A stretch of DNA of 49,225 nucleotides from Clostridiales bacterium (GCA_022508265.1 JAFLVP010000010.1:1-49225); one strand, 5' to 3'; shown: positions 37,007-46,441, counted from the first letter of the stretch. Translations and numbers: made by a program. Notes: a model not told the origin generated them from the letters alone.

Positions 37007-37759
37007 CTATTGAACATACGCAACGTTAAGCTTGCCGTCCGAGGCTACGTTGCACCTGATTTTACCCGTTGTCTTTTCGTCGGCTGAAAGATTTTTTACG
37101 AAGTAATTATATGCGGCGTACATTTTTTCCGTAAATGATTTATCGTAATCCCATATCTCTATGATTACTCCGCAGTGAAGGTTAAAAGTTAAGGTGTTGG
37201 CATAGGGCATACTTGCAAAAGCAGCGTCCTCAAACACCACGCTTTTAACCATGGAACGAAAAGCCGAAAAATTGTTTTTGAAAACAGCACACAATTCTGC
37301 AGCTTTTTCTACCGTTTCGCCGTTTTTCAAGTCGAGAGCAACGTCGTAATCATTGCGCTTGGAGGAAGAACCGTCCAAAAGCACGCCGTTTTCGTCGTAC
37401 AGCGCATATTTACCGTCGGAAAATGCAACCGAAAAGGTTTCCTTCCTCTCTTTGAGAGTAATATTCAAGGTGCAGGGATATACCTTTTCCACGCTTTCCA
37501 GAGAATAATCGCCGTCAATAATTTCTGCAATTTCATCTTCCGAAACGAAGTAAATTACCGTTCCGCGCACCTTTTCAAGTATTTTTTCCTTATAACCCTC
37601 AATTTCAGTGCCCGCCTGCGGATCGCCCCCCTCATAGGAATAGCAGTTGAGCGAAATATTTACGTTTTTAACGGCAAACACAACGCCAACGCCTATCACT
37701 AAAGATGCGATAAACGCGACGGCAATTATGGTAAATATTATTTTTCTTATGTATTTCAT
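37007..37759 (-). CDS. ftsQ: FtsQ/DivIB-like division protein
   Basis: Bitopic divisome protein: short cytoplasmic N-terminus, one membrane helix (about 6-31) and an extracytoplasmic POTRA plus beta domain (250 residues in all). The POTRA-like segment runs to about residue 108, including IAEIIDGDYSLESVEKVYPCTLNITLKERKE in pieces typical of the family. Sequence conservation is low, and the call leans on topology, size and position after murA at the end of the dcw operon. The ATG lies six bases after the murA stop without a clear ribosome site. Confidence 0.82.
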   Translation of the reverse strand: MKYIRKIIFTIIAVAFIASLVIGVGVVFAVKNVNISLNCYSYEGGDPQAGTEIEGYKEKILEKVRGTVIYFVSEDEIAEIIDGDYSLESVEKVYPCTLNITLKERKETFSVAFSDGKYALYDENGVLLDGSSSKRNDYDVALDLKNGETVEKAAELCAVFKNNFSAFRSMVKSVVFEDAAFASMPYANTLTFNLHCGVIIEIWDYDKSFTEKMYAAYNYFVKNLSADEKTTGKIRCNVASDGKLNVAYVQ

Positions 37760-37765
37760 ACGGTG

Positions 37766-39022
37766 TTAAATGCTGACTCTGAAGATATCTCCGCCGAGTT
37801 TTCTCAATTTATATTCGAACGATGCGTATCCCCTGTCGATATGCGACACATCCAAAATCTGACTCTTGCCCTCCGCTGCAAGCGCTGCAAGCACGAGAGC
37901 CGCCCCACCGCGCAGATCGTGGGCAACGACGGTTGCACCCTTGAACCCTTCTACTCCGCGAACGAAGGCGTTTCGGTTTATTACCGTCACGTCCGCACCC
38001 ATTTTACGGAGCTCGGGCACATATTTGAAGCGGGTTTCAAAGAGATTTTCGGTTATTATGGACTGTCCGTGACAGATACAACATAGTGCCGTCATCTGTG
38101 CCTGCAAATCGGTAGGAAAGCCGGGATAGGGCTGCGTTTCGATGCTCTTTACCGAGGTTAAACGCCTATTGCTTTCCAAAACTATTTTATCATTATTCGT
38201 ATGTATTTTGCAACCGTTTTCTCTCAATTTATGTAAAAGTGAACTGATATTTTCAGCCGAAGCGCGATTTAACTGCACTTCTCCGCCGCACATAGCCGCC
38301 GCAACGAGAAAAGTGCCCGCCTCTATTCTGTCCGAAATGGGCAAAAACTCGCATCCGCCGAGATTTTTAACACCTTCTATTACCACCGTGCTGCTGCCCG
38401 CGCCCTTTACTTTTGCGCCCAGACAGTTTAAAAATTTTTGCAAGTCTTCTATTTCGGGCTCGCGGGCGGCGTTTTTTATTACCGTTGTGCCCTCTGCCTT
38501 TACAGCCGCAAGCATAATGTTTTCGGTCGCGCCCACGCTGGGGCAGTCGAGCATTATTTCGTTGCCGCGCAATTTTTCGCATTTGCAAATTATGTAGCCG
38601 TTGGCTTCGGTAATTTCAACGCCCAATCTTTTGAGCCCCGTAAGGTGCAAATCGACGGGCCGAAGTCCTATATCGCAACCTCCGGGATAGGCTATTTTTG
38701 CAGTGTGGAACCTTGATATTACCGAACCGAGCAAAAATACCGAGGAGCGAAGCTCGTGGGCAAGCTCGCTGGGTATTTCGTAGCAGTCGGCGCACGAGCT
38801 GTCGATTAGTATATCGTCGCCGTCGTATATTGCCTTGCAACCCAGCTTGGTCAATATTTTTACCATGTTTCTTACGTCGGTTATTCTTGGAGTGTTTAAT
38901 ATTTTAACTTTTTCGTCCGTGAGAACAGCCGCCGCAAGTATGGGAAGCACCGAATTTTTTGCAGTTTGAATTTCTACGCTTCCGAACAACTTGTTTCTTC
39001 CGTTTATTATGTATTTTTCCAT
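37766..39022 (-). CDS. murA: UDP-N-acetylglucosamine 1-carboxyvinyltransferase
   Basis: First committed step of peptidoglycan synthesis: transfers enolpyruvate from PEP to UDP-GlcNAc. The 418 residues have the catalytic Lys-Asn in AKNSVLP near residue 21, the active-site loop YPGGCDIGLRPVD with the Cys that fosfomycin alkylates, and PGFPTDLQAQM near residue 300. The retained Cys predicts fosfomycin sensitivity at the target level. CGGAG lies seven bases before the ATG. It occupies the place where murG is often found, between ftsW and ftsQ; the 57-base gap upstream holds an isolated -10-like TATAAT but no good -35. Confidence 0.96.
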   Translation of the reverse strand: MEKYIINGRNKLFGSVEIQTAKNSVLPILAAAVLTDEKVKILNTPRITDVRNMVKILTKLGCKAIYDGDDILIDSSCADCYEIPSELAHELRSSVFLLGSVISRFHTAKIAYPGGCDIGLRPVDLHLTGLKRLGVEITEANGYIICKCEKLRGNEIMLDCPSVGATENIMLAAVKAEGTTVIKNAAREPEIEDLQKFLNCLGAKVKGAGSSTVVIEGVKNLGGCEFLPISDRIEAGTFLVAAAMCGGEVQLNRASAENISSLLHKLRENGCKIHTNNDKIVLESNRRLTSVKSIETQPYPGFPTDLQAQMTALCCICHGQSIITENLFETRFKYVPELRKMGADVTVINRNAFVRGVEGFKGATVVAHDLRGGAALVLAALAAEGKSQILDVSHIDRGYASFEYKLRKLGGDIFRVSI

Positions 39023-39079
39023 ATTGTCTCCGAGTAGAAAATAATATATTTCATTATATGGCAGAGCGGCGGTTAGTTG

Positions 39080-40204
39080 TTAATTTTCCCGCCTGCGCGA
39101 TATGTTGCCGAGTACCCCCATCGAAGCCATAGTTATTACGAGCGAAGTATTTCCGCTGCTTACCAAAGGCAACGGCAGACCCGTCGGCGGGATTGCTCCG
39201 CTTACTACAAGCGCATTTATTGCAACCTGTATTCCGTACACGAGTATAAAGCCGGACGCGAGCAGAAAACCAAATCTGTCCGAGCAGTTTTTTGCTATTC
39301 TAAACCCTCTGCAAATAATAAAGCCGCAGACTAAAAAGAAGATTATCAGCCCCAAAAAACCGAGCTCTTCCCCCATTATCGCAAGTATAAAGTCGCTTTC
39401 GGCAAATGGCAGAAATCTGTATTTCTGCGTTGAGTTGAATAGCCCCGTTCCGAAAAAACCGCCGTTCCCGAGCGCATATAAGGACTGTATCAGCTGATAC
39501 CCCTCGTCTTTTGGCGACGCCCACGGGTCAATGAACGCACTCAATCTTTGCAGTCTGTACGGTTCGGCAATAATGAGGACGGGCACAGCGAGTGCTAACG
39601 GAATTAAAATTATCAGAAAAGTCTTTAAATTGGTTCCGCTTAAAAATATAATAGCGAGCATGAGTAGCCCCACACACATAGTGATGGACATATTCGGCTC
39701 GATTATAATGAGCAAGCAAAAGCCTATTCCCACACCGAGAACGGGCAGGACTCCCTTTACCGTCTTTACTTTTTCGTGATTTTTGTAAAAGTATGCCGCA
39801 GCAAACAGCGCAAAGGCATATTTTGCAATTTCAGACGGCTGAATTGTAAACCCGCCGAATCCTATCCACCTCGTAGCACCGTAGTTGGTTATGCCTATTC
39901 CCGGCACGAAAACAAGTCCCAAAAGTACGGCGGCAATAATTATTGCGGGATATTTTAGCTTTAAAAGCTTTTTATAGTCCAAAAAGTACGTGCCTATCAT
40001 GGCGGCAAGCCCCAAAACCACGCCTATTATCTGTTTTTTGACAAAATATAGGCTGTCGCCGTACTGTACTTTTGCAGTATACGAGCTTGCGGAGTATATC
40101 ATTATACAGCCGAAGACTGCCATTAAAAATACGCAAACTAAAAGCGGGATATCTCCCGCTTTAGTACCCTTTTGTGACCTGATTTTATTCGGAAATTTTT
40201 TCAT
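39080..40204 (-). CDS. ftsW: SEDS peptidoglycan polymerase FtsW
   Basis: Lipid II polymerase of the septum that works with FtsI. The 374 residues have about ten membrane helices and the SEDS motifs GATRWIGFGGFTIQPSE near 110, YQLIQSLYALGNGGFFGTG near 230 and GEELGFLG near 275. The C-terminal SGNTSLVITMASMGVLGNISRR is also typical. RodA is the alternative family member, but the place between murD and murA points to FtsW. The start overlaps murD by 20 bases. Confidence 0.93.
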   Translation of the reverse strand: MKKFPNKIRSQKGTKAGDIPLLVCVFLMAVFGCIMIYSASSYTAKVQYGDSLYFVKKQIIGVVLGLAAMIGTYFLDYKKLLKLKYPAIIIAAVLLGLVFVPGIGITNYGATRWIGFGGFTIQPSEIAKYAFALFAAAYFYKNHEKVKTVKGVLPVLGVGIGFCLLIIIEPNMSITMCVGLLMLAIIFLSGTNLKTFLIILIPLALAVPVLIIAEPYRLQRLSAFIDPWASPKDEGYQLIQSLYALGNGGFFGTGLFNSTQKYRFLPFAESDFILAIMGEELGFLGLIIFFLVCGFIICRGFRIAKNCSDRFGFLLASGFILVYGIQVAINALVVSGAIPPTGLPLPLVSSGNTSLVITMASMGVLGNISRRREN

Positions 40205-41543
40205 CGATGCTCTCTACCAGCTCCTTGAACGCATCTCCGCGCTCTTCGTAATTTGTAAAGCTGTCAAAACTCGAGCTTGCGGGGCTCAACAGCACGCACT
40301 GACCGGGTTTGGCTATAAACTGTGCAAGCTGCACCGCCGTCGTGAATTCCGCACAGAGCGAAAAACTGACAAAACCCGCCTTGATTGCCGCACTCAACAT
40401 CTTAAATCTGTTTTCTCCGTAGATAACCGCATGCACTACGGGGCTTGCACTCAAGCCTTCAAACAAAGGCGTATAGTCGTCGCCCTTGTCCTTGCCTCCG
40501 AGCAGAATTACCGTCGGACAGCTCATACATTGCGCCGCTTTGACCGCCGCATCGACGTTCGTTCCCTTGCTGTCGTCTATGTAGGTAATTCCGTTTACTT
40601 CCCTCACTTTCTCTATGCGGTGACTTACTCCTTTAAACGAGCAGATTGTCTGCCCCACCTTCTTTTTGTCAAGCCCTAAAATTCCCGCAACGGCAACACA
40701 CGCAAGCGCGTTGTAGACGTTGTGAACTCCGCCTGTCAGCATATCAGAAATATCAAAATACCTGTCGCCCTTAAAGTACACTCCGCCGTTTTCGAAGTAC
40801 GCGCCGTCCACCCTGCTTTTCATTGAAAAATATACGATTTTTGCCTTTGTTTTCTGTGCAAACGAGCGTACGATAGGGTCGTCGTAGTTTAAAACGGCAA
40901 ACTCGCTCTCTTTGAGATTACGCAGAATTTTAGCTTTTAAAAATATGTAATTTTCCATATTGTAGTGACGGTTTAAATGGTCTTCCGTCACATTGGTTAT
41001 AACCGCTATGTGAGGGCGAAGACTTGAAAGCGTTTCAAGCTGAAAAGAGGAAATTTCAAGTACGGCAAAATCCTTGAATTGAAGCTCCTCCACGCATTTG
41101 ACAAGGGGATTTCCTATATTACCGCACGCAACGCAGTGTTCTCCGACATTATTGATAATTTCGTTGAGCATAGTTACGGTTGTCGTCTTGCCGTTTGTGC
41201 CAGTAACGGCAATCGAGGTAGCGCGGAGATACAGCGCACCGAGCTCCTCCTCGCCTATAATTGCCTTGCCTTGCTTACGAAAATACACGGGAAGGGGCGT
41301 ATCTATAGGTATTCCCGGACTTAAAACGAGTATGTCGCATCTTGCCGCGCATTCCTCCCATTTTTCAACAGTGACGATACGCGCGCCTATGCTTGCAAGC
41401 TCGGTCATCGTCTGCGTTATTTTTTCGCTTAATACGTCGTCGTATATGTAGACTTCCGCCCCTCTTTCAAGTAAAAAGCGGGCACTGCTTTCACCCGAAA
41501 CCGACATACCCGCTACGAAAAACTTCTGACCCTTAAAATACAT
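40185..41543 (-). CDS. murD: UDP-N-acetylmuramoylalanine--D-glutamate ligase
   Basis: Adds D-Glu to UDP-MurNAc-L-Ala. The 452 residues have the N-terminal Rossmann-like domain (FFVAGMSVSGESSARFL), the ATP loop AVTGTNGKTTTVTML near residue 115, NVTEDHLNRH and the C-terminal GGKDKGDDY. GAGGT is well spaced before the ATG. D-Glu is supplied by MurI, encoded at the head of this region. It overlaps ftsW downstream and follows mraY by seven bases. Confidence 0.96.
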   Translation of the reverse strand: MYFKGQKFFVAGMSVSGESSARFLLERGAEVYIYDDVLSEKITQTMTELASIGARIVTVEKWEECAARCDILVLSPGIPIDTPLPVYFRKQGKAIIGEEELGALYLRATSIAVTGTNGKTTTVTMLNEIINNVGEHCVACGNIGNPLVKCVEELQFKDFAVLEISSFQLETLSSLRPHIAVITNVTEDHLNRHYNMENYIFLKAKILRNLKESEFAVLNYDDPIVRSFAQKTKAKIVYFSMKSRVDGAYFENGGVYFKGDRYFDISDMLTGGVHNVYNALACVAVAGILGLDKKKVGQTICSFKGVSHRIEKVREVNGITYIDDSKGTNVDAAVKAAQCMSCPTVILLGGKDKGDDYTPLFEGLSASPVVHAVIYGENRFKMLSAAIKAGFVSFSLCAEFTTAVQLAQFIAKPGQCVLLSPASSSFDSFTNYEERGDAFKELVESIDEKISE

Positions 41544-41550
41544 TTTTACC

Positions 41551-42495
41551 TCACATAAATATCAAACACAGTATTCCGACAAAGGCAGTAAGTGCAAAAT
41601 AAACGTACGAAATTTTACATTCGGTGTAACCCTTCATCTGAAAATGATGATGCAGCGGCGCCATTAAAAACACTCTTTTCCTTGTCCGTTTATAGTATAT
41701 GACTTGTACAATTACGGATATTCCCGAAATTACAAACATAATTCCAACGAGCGGAATATAGAGTGAATTGCCCGTAAATACGCACACGCAGGATATTAAA
41801 CCGCCCAGTGCAAGCGAGCCCGTGTCGCCCATAAATACTGCAGCTCTATTGGTGTTCAGAACAAGAAAACCCGCTATTGCGCCCATCGCTATAAAGCAGA
41901 GAATCGAAAACGCCGATTGCCTTACACCGAGCATTATTCCCAATACAATGAGAAAGGCACAGCTTGTCCCGCCGGCAAGACCGTCAAGACCGTCGGTTAA
42001 GTTCACACAGTTTACGGTTGAGGTAAAAATTAAGATGACAAGCGGAATTATTACCCAGCCAATATCGAGCGACAATCCGCCGCCGAAGGGTATAAAAAGC
42101 TTGGTTATTCCGTTTAAATAGCAGTATGTTGCGGCAACCGAGGCTATTGCAACCTGAAAAATTATCTTCTGGTATGGCTTTAAGCCCTCGTTTTCCTTTC
42201 TGTAAATTTTGAGAAAATCGTCCAAAAAGCCAACGAAAGTAAAGCCAGCCGTAATTGCAAAAGTCAGATTTATCTCCCCGTTTTCAACACCGCAAAGACA
42301 TAATCCTATGATTAAAATTGCCGCAATAAAGGCAAGTCCGCCCATAGTGGGCGTACCCCCTTTGCTCTTGTGTTCTTTAACGTAGCCGAGAATATATTGC
42401 CCCGCTTTAAGTCTTTTTAAAAGCGGCAATAGCGCTGCAAGAAGTATCAGCGAGCAGCAAAATGCGCAGATTATGCCTATAAATATTGTTTTCAT
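41551..42495 (-). CDS. mraY: Phospho-N-acetylmuramoyl-pentapeptide transferase
   Basis: Integral membrane enzyme that transfers phospho-MurNAc-pentapeptide to undecaprenyl phosphate, forming lipid I. The 314 residues have about ten helices and the family motifs GGTPTMGGLAFI near residue 48, NCVNLTDGLDGLAGG near 165, FMGDTGSLALG near 225 and the histidine-rich APLHHHFQMKG near 280. The ATG at 42495 lies two bases after the murE stop; a TTG two codons upstream is possible. murF, often found between murE and mraY, is absent. Confidence 0.96.
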   Translation of the reverse strand: MKTIFIGIICAFCCSLILLAALLPLLKRLKAGQYILGYVKEHKSKGGTPTMGGLAFIAAILIIGLCLCGVENGEINLTFAITAGFTFVGFLDDFLKIYRKENEGLKPYQKIIFQVAIASVAATYCYLNGITKLFIPFGGGLSLDIGWVIIPLVILIFTSTVNCVNLTDGLDGLAGGTSCAFLIVLGIMLGVRQSAFSILCFIAMGAIAGFLVLNTNRAAVFMGDTGSLALGGLISCVCVFTGNSLYIPLVGIMFVISGISVIVQVIYYKRTRKRVFLMAPLHHHFQMKGYTECKISYVYFALTAFVGILCLIFM

Positions 42496-42497
42496 TA

Positions 42498-43937
42498 TCA
42501 AAAACCGATTATGTTTTTAATTACTCTATTATCATTATAGCTGTGTTTTATACCCATTATCTCCTGATAATGCTCGCCACCCTTGCCCGCAACAAGCAGA
42601 ATATCTCCGTCTGCCAAAAGACTTATCGCGTACTCCGTTGCAATTTCGCGTTCGGTCACGGTTACATATTTGACCTTGTACGGCTTTACCCCCTTTTCTA
42701 TGTCGGAAATTATGTCGTACGGATCCTCATAGCGCGGGTTATCAGAAGTAATTACCAAAAAATCGGCGTATTTTGCCGCAACTCCGCCCATGAGCGGTCT
42801 TTTTGTGGCATCACGGTTACCGCCGCAGCCGAAGAGGCAGAAAAGCCTGCCCTTACACAGTTTTTTGAGCGATTGTAAAGATTTTTCCAACCCGTCGGGC
42901 GTGTGCGCAAAATCAACGAAAATTTCGGCACCGTTATAGCGGGCAACCTTTTCAAGTCTGCCCTCTACCGTCTTTAAGGAATTAAGTCCCTTTGCAATTA
43001 TGTTGATTTTTACGCCGAAAAGTTTGGCGCACGCTGCCGCAGCCATAGCGTTGTACACATTATGGAGGGCGGGCAGGCAGAGCTTTACCTCGTACAGTTC
43101 ATCAAAGAGGTTTAAAACAAAGGTCGTGCCGTCGATTTTTTCGGAAATATCAATTGCAAAGACGTCGGCGGGATTTTTGAGCCCGTAACTTATAGGATTC
43201 TTTACTTCGGAAAGAAGCTCTATCCCCAAGCCGTCGTCCGAATTTATTACCGCACGCCTACACCTCCCCTCTTTAAAGAGCAGCTTTTTGCACTCGGCAT
43301 AGTCCTTCATATTGTTGAAAAAATCAAGGTGGTCCTGCGTGCAGTTGGTAAAAATTCCCGCCTCAAACGTCAATCCGTATATTTTATCAAAATAGAGGGC
43401 GTGAGCTGAAACTTCCATAAACACGTACTCTACCCCCACCGCAACCATATCGGAAAATACGTAATGAAGATATACCGGGTCGGGAGTAGTAAGTTCGGGC
43501 GAAATAAACTTTTCGCCGTAGCTTATTCCGAGTGTTCCTATTGTTGCCGTGCTTTTTCCGTCGGCTTTGAATATGCTTGAAAGCATATAGGTCGTAGTAG
43601 TCTTGCCGTTAGTGCCCGTAACAGCTATAATTTTGAGTTTTTTGTCTGCAAAGCCGTAAAAGGCGCGGGCGGCGCGGGCAATCTGTGCCCTGCCGTTCTT
43701 GACGATTATTTGTGTTACGTGGCAGTCGAGTTTGCGTTCGCATATTACGGCGACAGCTCCGTTTTTGACTGCTTCGTTGATGTCGGTGTGCGAGTCGTGA
43801 TTTACGCCGTTATAGCAAAAGAACAGCACGCCTTTTGTCGCCTTGGAACTGTCCGTACAGAGCGCCGAAATTTCTATATTTGTATCGCCCAAAACTTCTT
43901 CCGTCTGTATGTATTTTAAAAGCTTGCCAAGTTGCAT
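42498..43937 (-). CDS. murE: UDP-MurNAc-tripeptide synthetase MurE (meso-DAP type predicted)
   Basis: Adds the third stem-peptide residue. The 479 residues have the ATP loop AVTGTNGKTTTTYML near residue 107 and the substrate-specificity motif DNPRYEDP near residue 405. DNPR is characteristic of enzymes that accept meso-diaminopimelate, whereas Lys-adding enzymes differ at the Arg. The wall is therefore predicted to be mDAP type. The ATG overlaps the last base of the ftsI stop (TAATG), indicating coupling. Next are mraY and murD with very small gaps. Confidence 0.95.
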   Translation of the reverse strand: MQLGKLLKYIQTEEVLGDTNIEISALCTDSSKATKGVLFFCYNGVNHDSHTDINEAVKNGAVAVICERKLDCHVTQIIVKNGRAQIARAARAFYGFADKKLKIIAVTGTNGKTTTTYMLSSIFKADGKSTATIGTLGISYGEKFISPELTTPDPVYLHYVFSDMVAVGVEYVFMEVSAHALYFDKIYGLTFEAGIFTNCTQDHLDFFNNMKDYAECKKLLFKEGRCRRAVINSDDGLGIELLSEVKNPISYGLKNPADVFAIDISEKIDGTTFVLNLFDELYEVKLCLPALHNVYNAMAAAACAKLFGVKINIIAKGLNSLKTVEGRLEKVARYNGAEIFVDFAHTPDGLEKSLQSLKKLCKGRLFCLFGCGGNRDATKRPLMGGVAAKYADFLVITSDNPRYEDPYDIISDIEKGVKPYKVKYVTVTEREIATEYAISLLADGDILLVAGKGGEHYQEIMGIKHSYNDNRVIKNIIGF

Positions 43938-45694
43938 TATACGTACCGCTCTATTTTTTTGATTTTGATTATGTCCTCGAAAATTTCTTTTGCGACGGGA
44001 GCCGCCACCGCACTGCCGTAATAAGTGCCCTGCGGCTCGTCAACTATGATGAGTGCAAGAAATTGGGGATTGTTGGCGGGAAAAAATCCGCAGAACGAGG
44101 AAACGTACTTGCCCTGTGCGACGTGCCCGTCCTCGTACTTTTGTGCAGTACCCGTCTTTCCTCCCACTCTGTAACCCTCAATGAACGCCTTTTTACCGCT
44201 ACCCTCGGTAACTACTCCTTCAAGCATTTCGGCAAGAAGAGACGAAGCCTTTTCGCTTATTGCCTTGTTTTTTAATACTGCGGGCTGTTCGGCTACCGTT
44301 TTCCCGTCGGTGGATACGATACTTTTTAGCAGATGCGGGGTATAATAATTTCCGCCGTTTACCGCAGCTGCCACTGCACACGCAAGCTGAATACCCGTTA
44401 CTGCTATCGTCTGTCCGAAGCCTATGCGCGCAAGGTCGCCGTTTGTTACTACCGTTTGTGGAACAAGCATGCCGAGGGCTTCGCCGTTAAAGTCAAGCCC
44501 CGTCACGTTACCGAAACCGAAAGCCTGCAAATATTTATAGAAGGTTTTACTGCCGAGCGAGAGCGCAATATCGGTAAAACAGGGGTTGCAGCTGTTGTTG
44601 AGCGCAGAAGACAGAGTCTGATTTGAGTGTCTGCCGTTGGAGTGGTCTGCCCAACACTTGATTTTTGTGCCGTCAACCGTCCTCGTGCGACTGCCGTTAA
44701 AGACGTACGACGGAGAAAACGCGCTCTTATTACCCGAAAAGTATTCTTCGAGGTCCGCCGCCGCAGTCACGACCTTAAAGGTTGAACCGGGCTCGTAGAT
44801 GTCGCTTACTACTATGTTTCTTGAAAGCGCGTTGAGCGTTTCAGTGTCATCGCGGGGAACAGAATTTAAATCGTAAGACGGGTAATTTACGAGCGCAAGA
44901 ATATCGAAATTCTGCGGATTCAGCACTATACAGGACACCGATTGGGCGTTACTTGAAGCGTAAACGCGCTTCATTGCCTCTTCCGCCGCCATCTGAATAT
45001 CGATATCGATTGTCAATCTGACTTCGTCGCCGTTGGTAGCCTGACTGTAAACCACTACCGAATTTTCCGTCTGTATACCTACGATGTCGGTGGAATATTT
45101 AATTTCACCGTCCTTTCCTGCCAAAATACTTTGATAGTATTTTTCTATGCCCGAAAGTCCCGAACCGTCCGTCGAAGTAAAGCCGAGAACCTGACATAGA
45201 GCGTCGTTATACGTATATGTACGCGAGTTATCGCGCGAGTAATACACGCCCGAGAGGTTGTAGGATACGAGCTTTTCTATCTTTTCCTTGTCGGCTTGCT
45301 TGGCAACCGTTATTTCGGAAACCTTGGTATTGCTTATTTTTTCGCACAAACCTTTGGGGTCAAGAGCAAAAATTCCCGCAAGTATTGTTGCGGTATATTG
45401 CGCGTTCTTCACCGCGTTGGGTCTCACAAAGACGCTGTATGTTGTGCGGTTTCCCGCAAGAATCGTGCCGTTTCTGTCGGTAATTACTCCGCGTTGAGCT
45501 ATAACGGGAATCTCTCTGTTCCACTGGTCGCTCGCCTTTAAAGTAAGTTCCGTACCCCACACGAGTTGGACGTATAAAAGTCTTGCGAAGATAATGCAAA
45601 AAATAAAGGTTATTGCCAATGCCGTTGACAATAACCTCTTTTGTAATACCGTTATAGAAAAACCTTTGTTGTCCTTTCTGATAACAACCTCCAA
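43937..45694 (-). CDS. ftsI: Class B penicillin-binding protein FtsI (PBP2B/SpoVD family)
   Basis: Septal transpeptidase. The 585 residues have one membrane helix (about 20-42), a dimerisation/pedestal domain with RGVITDRNGTILA (about 63-75) and a transpeptidase domain with SxxK in EPGSTFKVV near residue 300, SCN in LNNSCNPC near 365 and KTGTAQ near 515. No PASTA repeats follow, unlike SpoVD. The start is uncertain: the frame begins at TTG (45694), but the strongest ribosome site GGAGG sits on it, and the in-frame codon at the ideal distance is ATC at 45682. It is coupled to murE downstream. Confidence 0.92.
   Translation of the reverse strand: MEVVIRKDNKGFSITVLQKRLLSTALAITFIFCIIFARLLYVQLVWGTELTLKASDQWNREIPVIAQRGVITDRNGTILAGNRTTYSVFVRPNAVKNAQYTATILAGIFALDPKGLCEKISNTKVSEITVAKQADKEKIEKLVSYNLSGVYYSRDNSRTYTYNDALCQVLGFTSTDGSGLSGIEKYYQSILAGKDGEIKYSTDIVGIQTENSVVVYSQATNGDEVRLTIDIDIQMAAEEAMKRVYASSNAQSVSCIVLNPQNFDILALVNYPSYDLNSVPRDDTETLNALSRNIVVSDIYEPGSTFKVVTAAADLEEYFSGNKSAFSPSYVFNGSRTRTVDGTKIKCWADHSNGRHSNQTLSSALNNSCNPCFTDIALSLGSKTFYKYLQAFGFGNVTGLDFNGEALGMLVPQTVVTNGDLARIGFGQTIAVTGIQLACAVAAAVNGGNYYTPHLLKSIVSTDGKTVAEQPAVLKNKAISEKASSLLAEMLEGVVTEGSGKKAFIEGYRVGGKTGTAQKYEDGHVAQGKYVSSFCGFFPANNPQFLALIIVDEPQGTYYGSAVAAPVAKEIFEDIIKIKKIERYV
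45688..45692 (-). promoter_or_regulatory. Ribosome-binding site within the ftsI start region
   Basis: A perfect GGAGG on the minus strand (45692-45688) overlaps the only canonical in-frame start, TTG at 45694. Five bases after it comes ATC (45682-45680), which is in frame with ftsI. Either TTG is used without a proper site or initiation occurs at a rare codon. Confidence 0.5.
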
Positions 45695-45718
45695 TTAACG
45701 ATAACCGTTATATTAAAT

Positions 45719-46417
45719 TCAGCCCTTAATCCAACCGAGCTGTTTAGCTAAATCGGCTATCTGCTCTTCGGTCAAGGTGTTCATACCTATTTGATCCTTA
45801 ACGCCCTCGTAAGAGCCCTTCATAGTCGTCAAAGACGATTGAAGGTAGCTTACGTCGCTATTGAGGTTTGCAAGTATTGCCGCATTGACGATAATAAGGA
45901 CGAGCATTACAAGAATAACGCTTACTATCGCAGCGATAATGATTTTATCCCTTTTTGTAAAGCCCACGCGCTTTTCAACGCTTACATTTTTAACTTTGCC
46001 GTTTTCAAACGTCGTTGTCAAGGCAGAGGTTCTATACTGTATAGTCGTCTGCGTAGGGCGCAAATCCTCGCTCTCTTCATCGTCACTGCTCTGTTCAGCC
46101 ACAATCTGACGCTGAGCAGCAAGTCTTTGATTCATTTCGCTGTGCGCGTTGAAAATATCCGCATCTGCCCTTGCATTTTCTACTAATACGGGTGCGTTCG
46201 ATACTTCCTGCACTGGAGTTGCAGGCGCTTCGGCCTTGGCGGGCGCTCTGTCAAGCGCTTCGTCAATCTTATTTTCGGGATTGATAAGCCTCGCGTAGTT
46301 CTGTCCGATACGCGCGTTATGTTCCTCATCGGTAAGTCTGTATTCGGCATTAAAAATGCGGGAAGTCCTCTCTTCGGTAGCCGATCTTCTTTCTAATACG
46401 GGTGCTCCTACTGCCAT
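45719..46417 (-). CDS. ftsL: FtsL-like division protein with long cytoplasmic N-terminus
   Basis: Position between rsmH and ftsI, one membrane helix (about 158-183) and a short extracytoplasmic heptad-like segment (SDVSYLQSSLTTMKGSYEGV) identify an FtsL/DivIC-type divisome protein. The 232 residues are about twice the usual length, because roughly 155 charged, Ala/Glu-rich residues precede the helix. That part contains no recognised domain and looks disordered. GGAGAG lies well before the ATG, so the extension is real rather than a start error. FtsL sequences are poorly conserved, so the symbol rests mainly on context and topology. Confidence 0.75.
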   Translation of the reverse strand: MAVGAPVLERRSATEERTSRIFNAEYRLTDEEHNARIGQNYARLINPENKIDEALDRAPAKAEAPATPVQEVSNAPVLVENARADADIFNAHSEMNQRLAAQRQIVAEQSSDDEESEDLRPTQTTIQYRTSALTTTFENGKVKNVSVEKRVGFTKRDKIIIAAIVSVILVMLVLIIVNAAILANLNSDVSYLQSSLTTMKGSYEGVKDQIGMNTLTEEQIADLAKQLGWIKG

Positions 46418-46441
46418 GGTATCTCTCCTTATCTTGTTAGT

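Noticed and set aside
39023-39079. An internal promoter for murA-ftsQ in the 57-base gap after ftsW
   Set aside because: A TATAAT is present on the minus strand, but no -35 lies at an acceptable distance, so it was not called.
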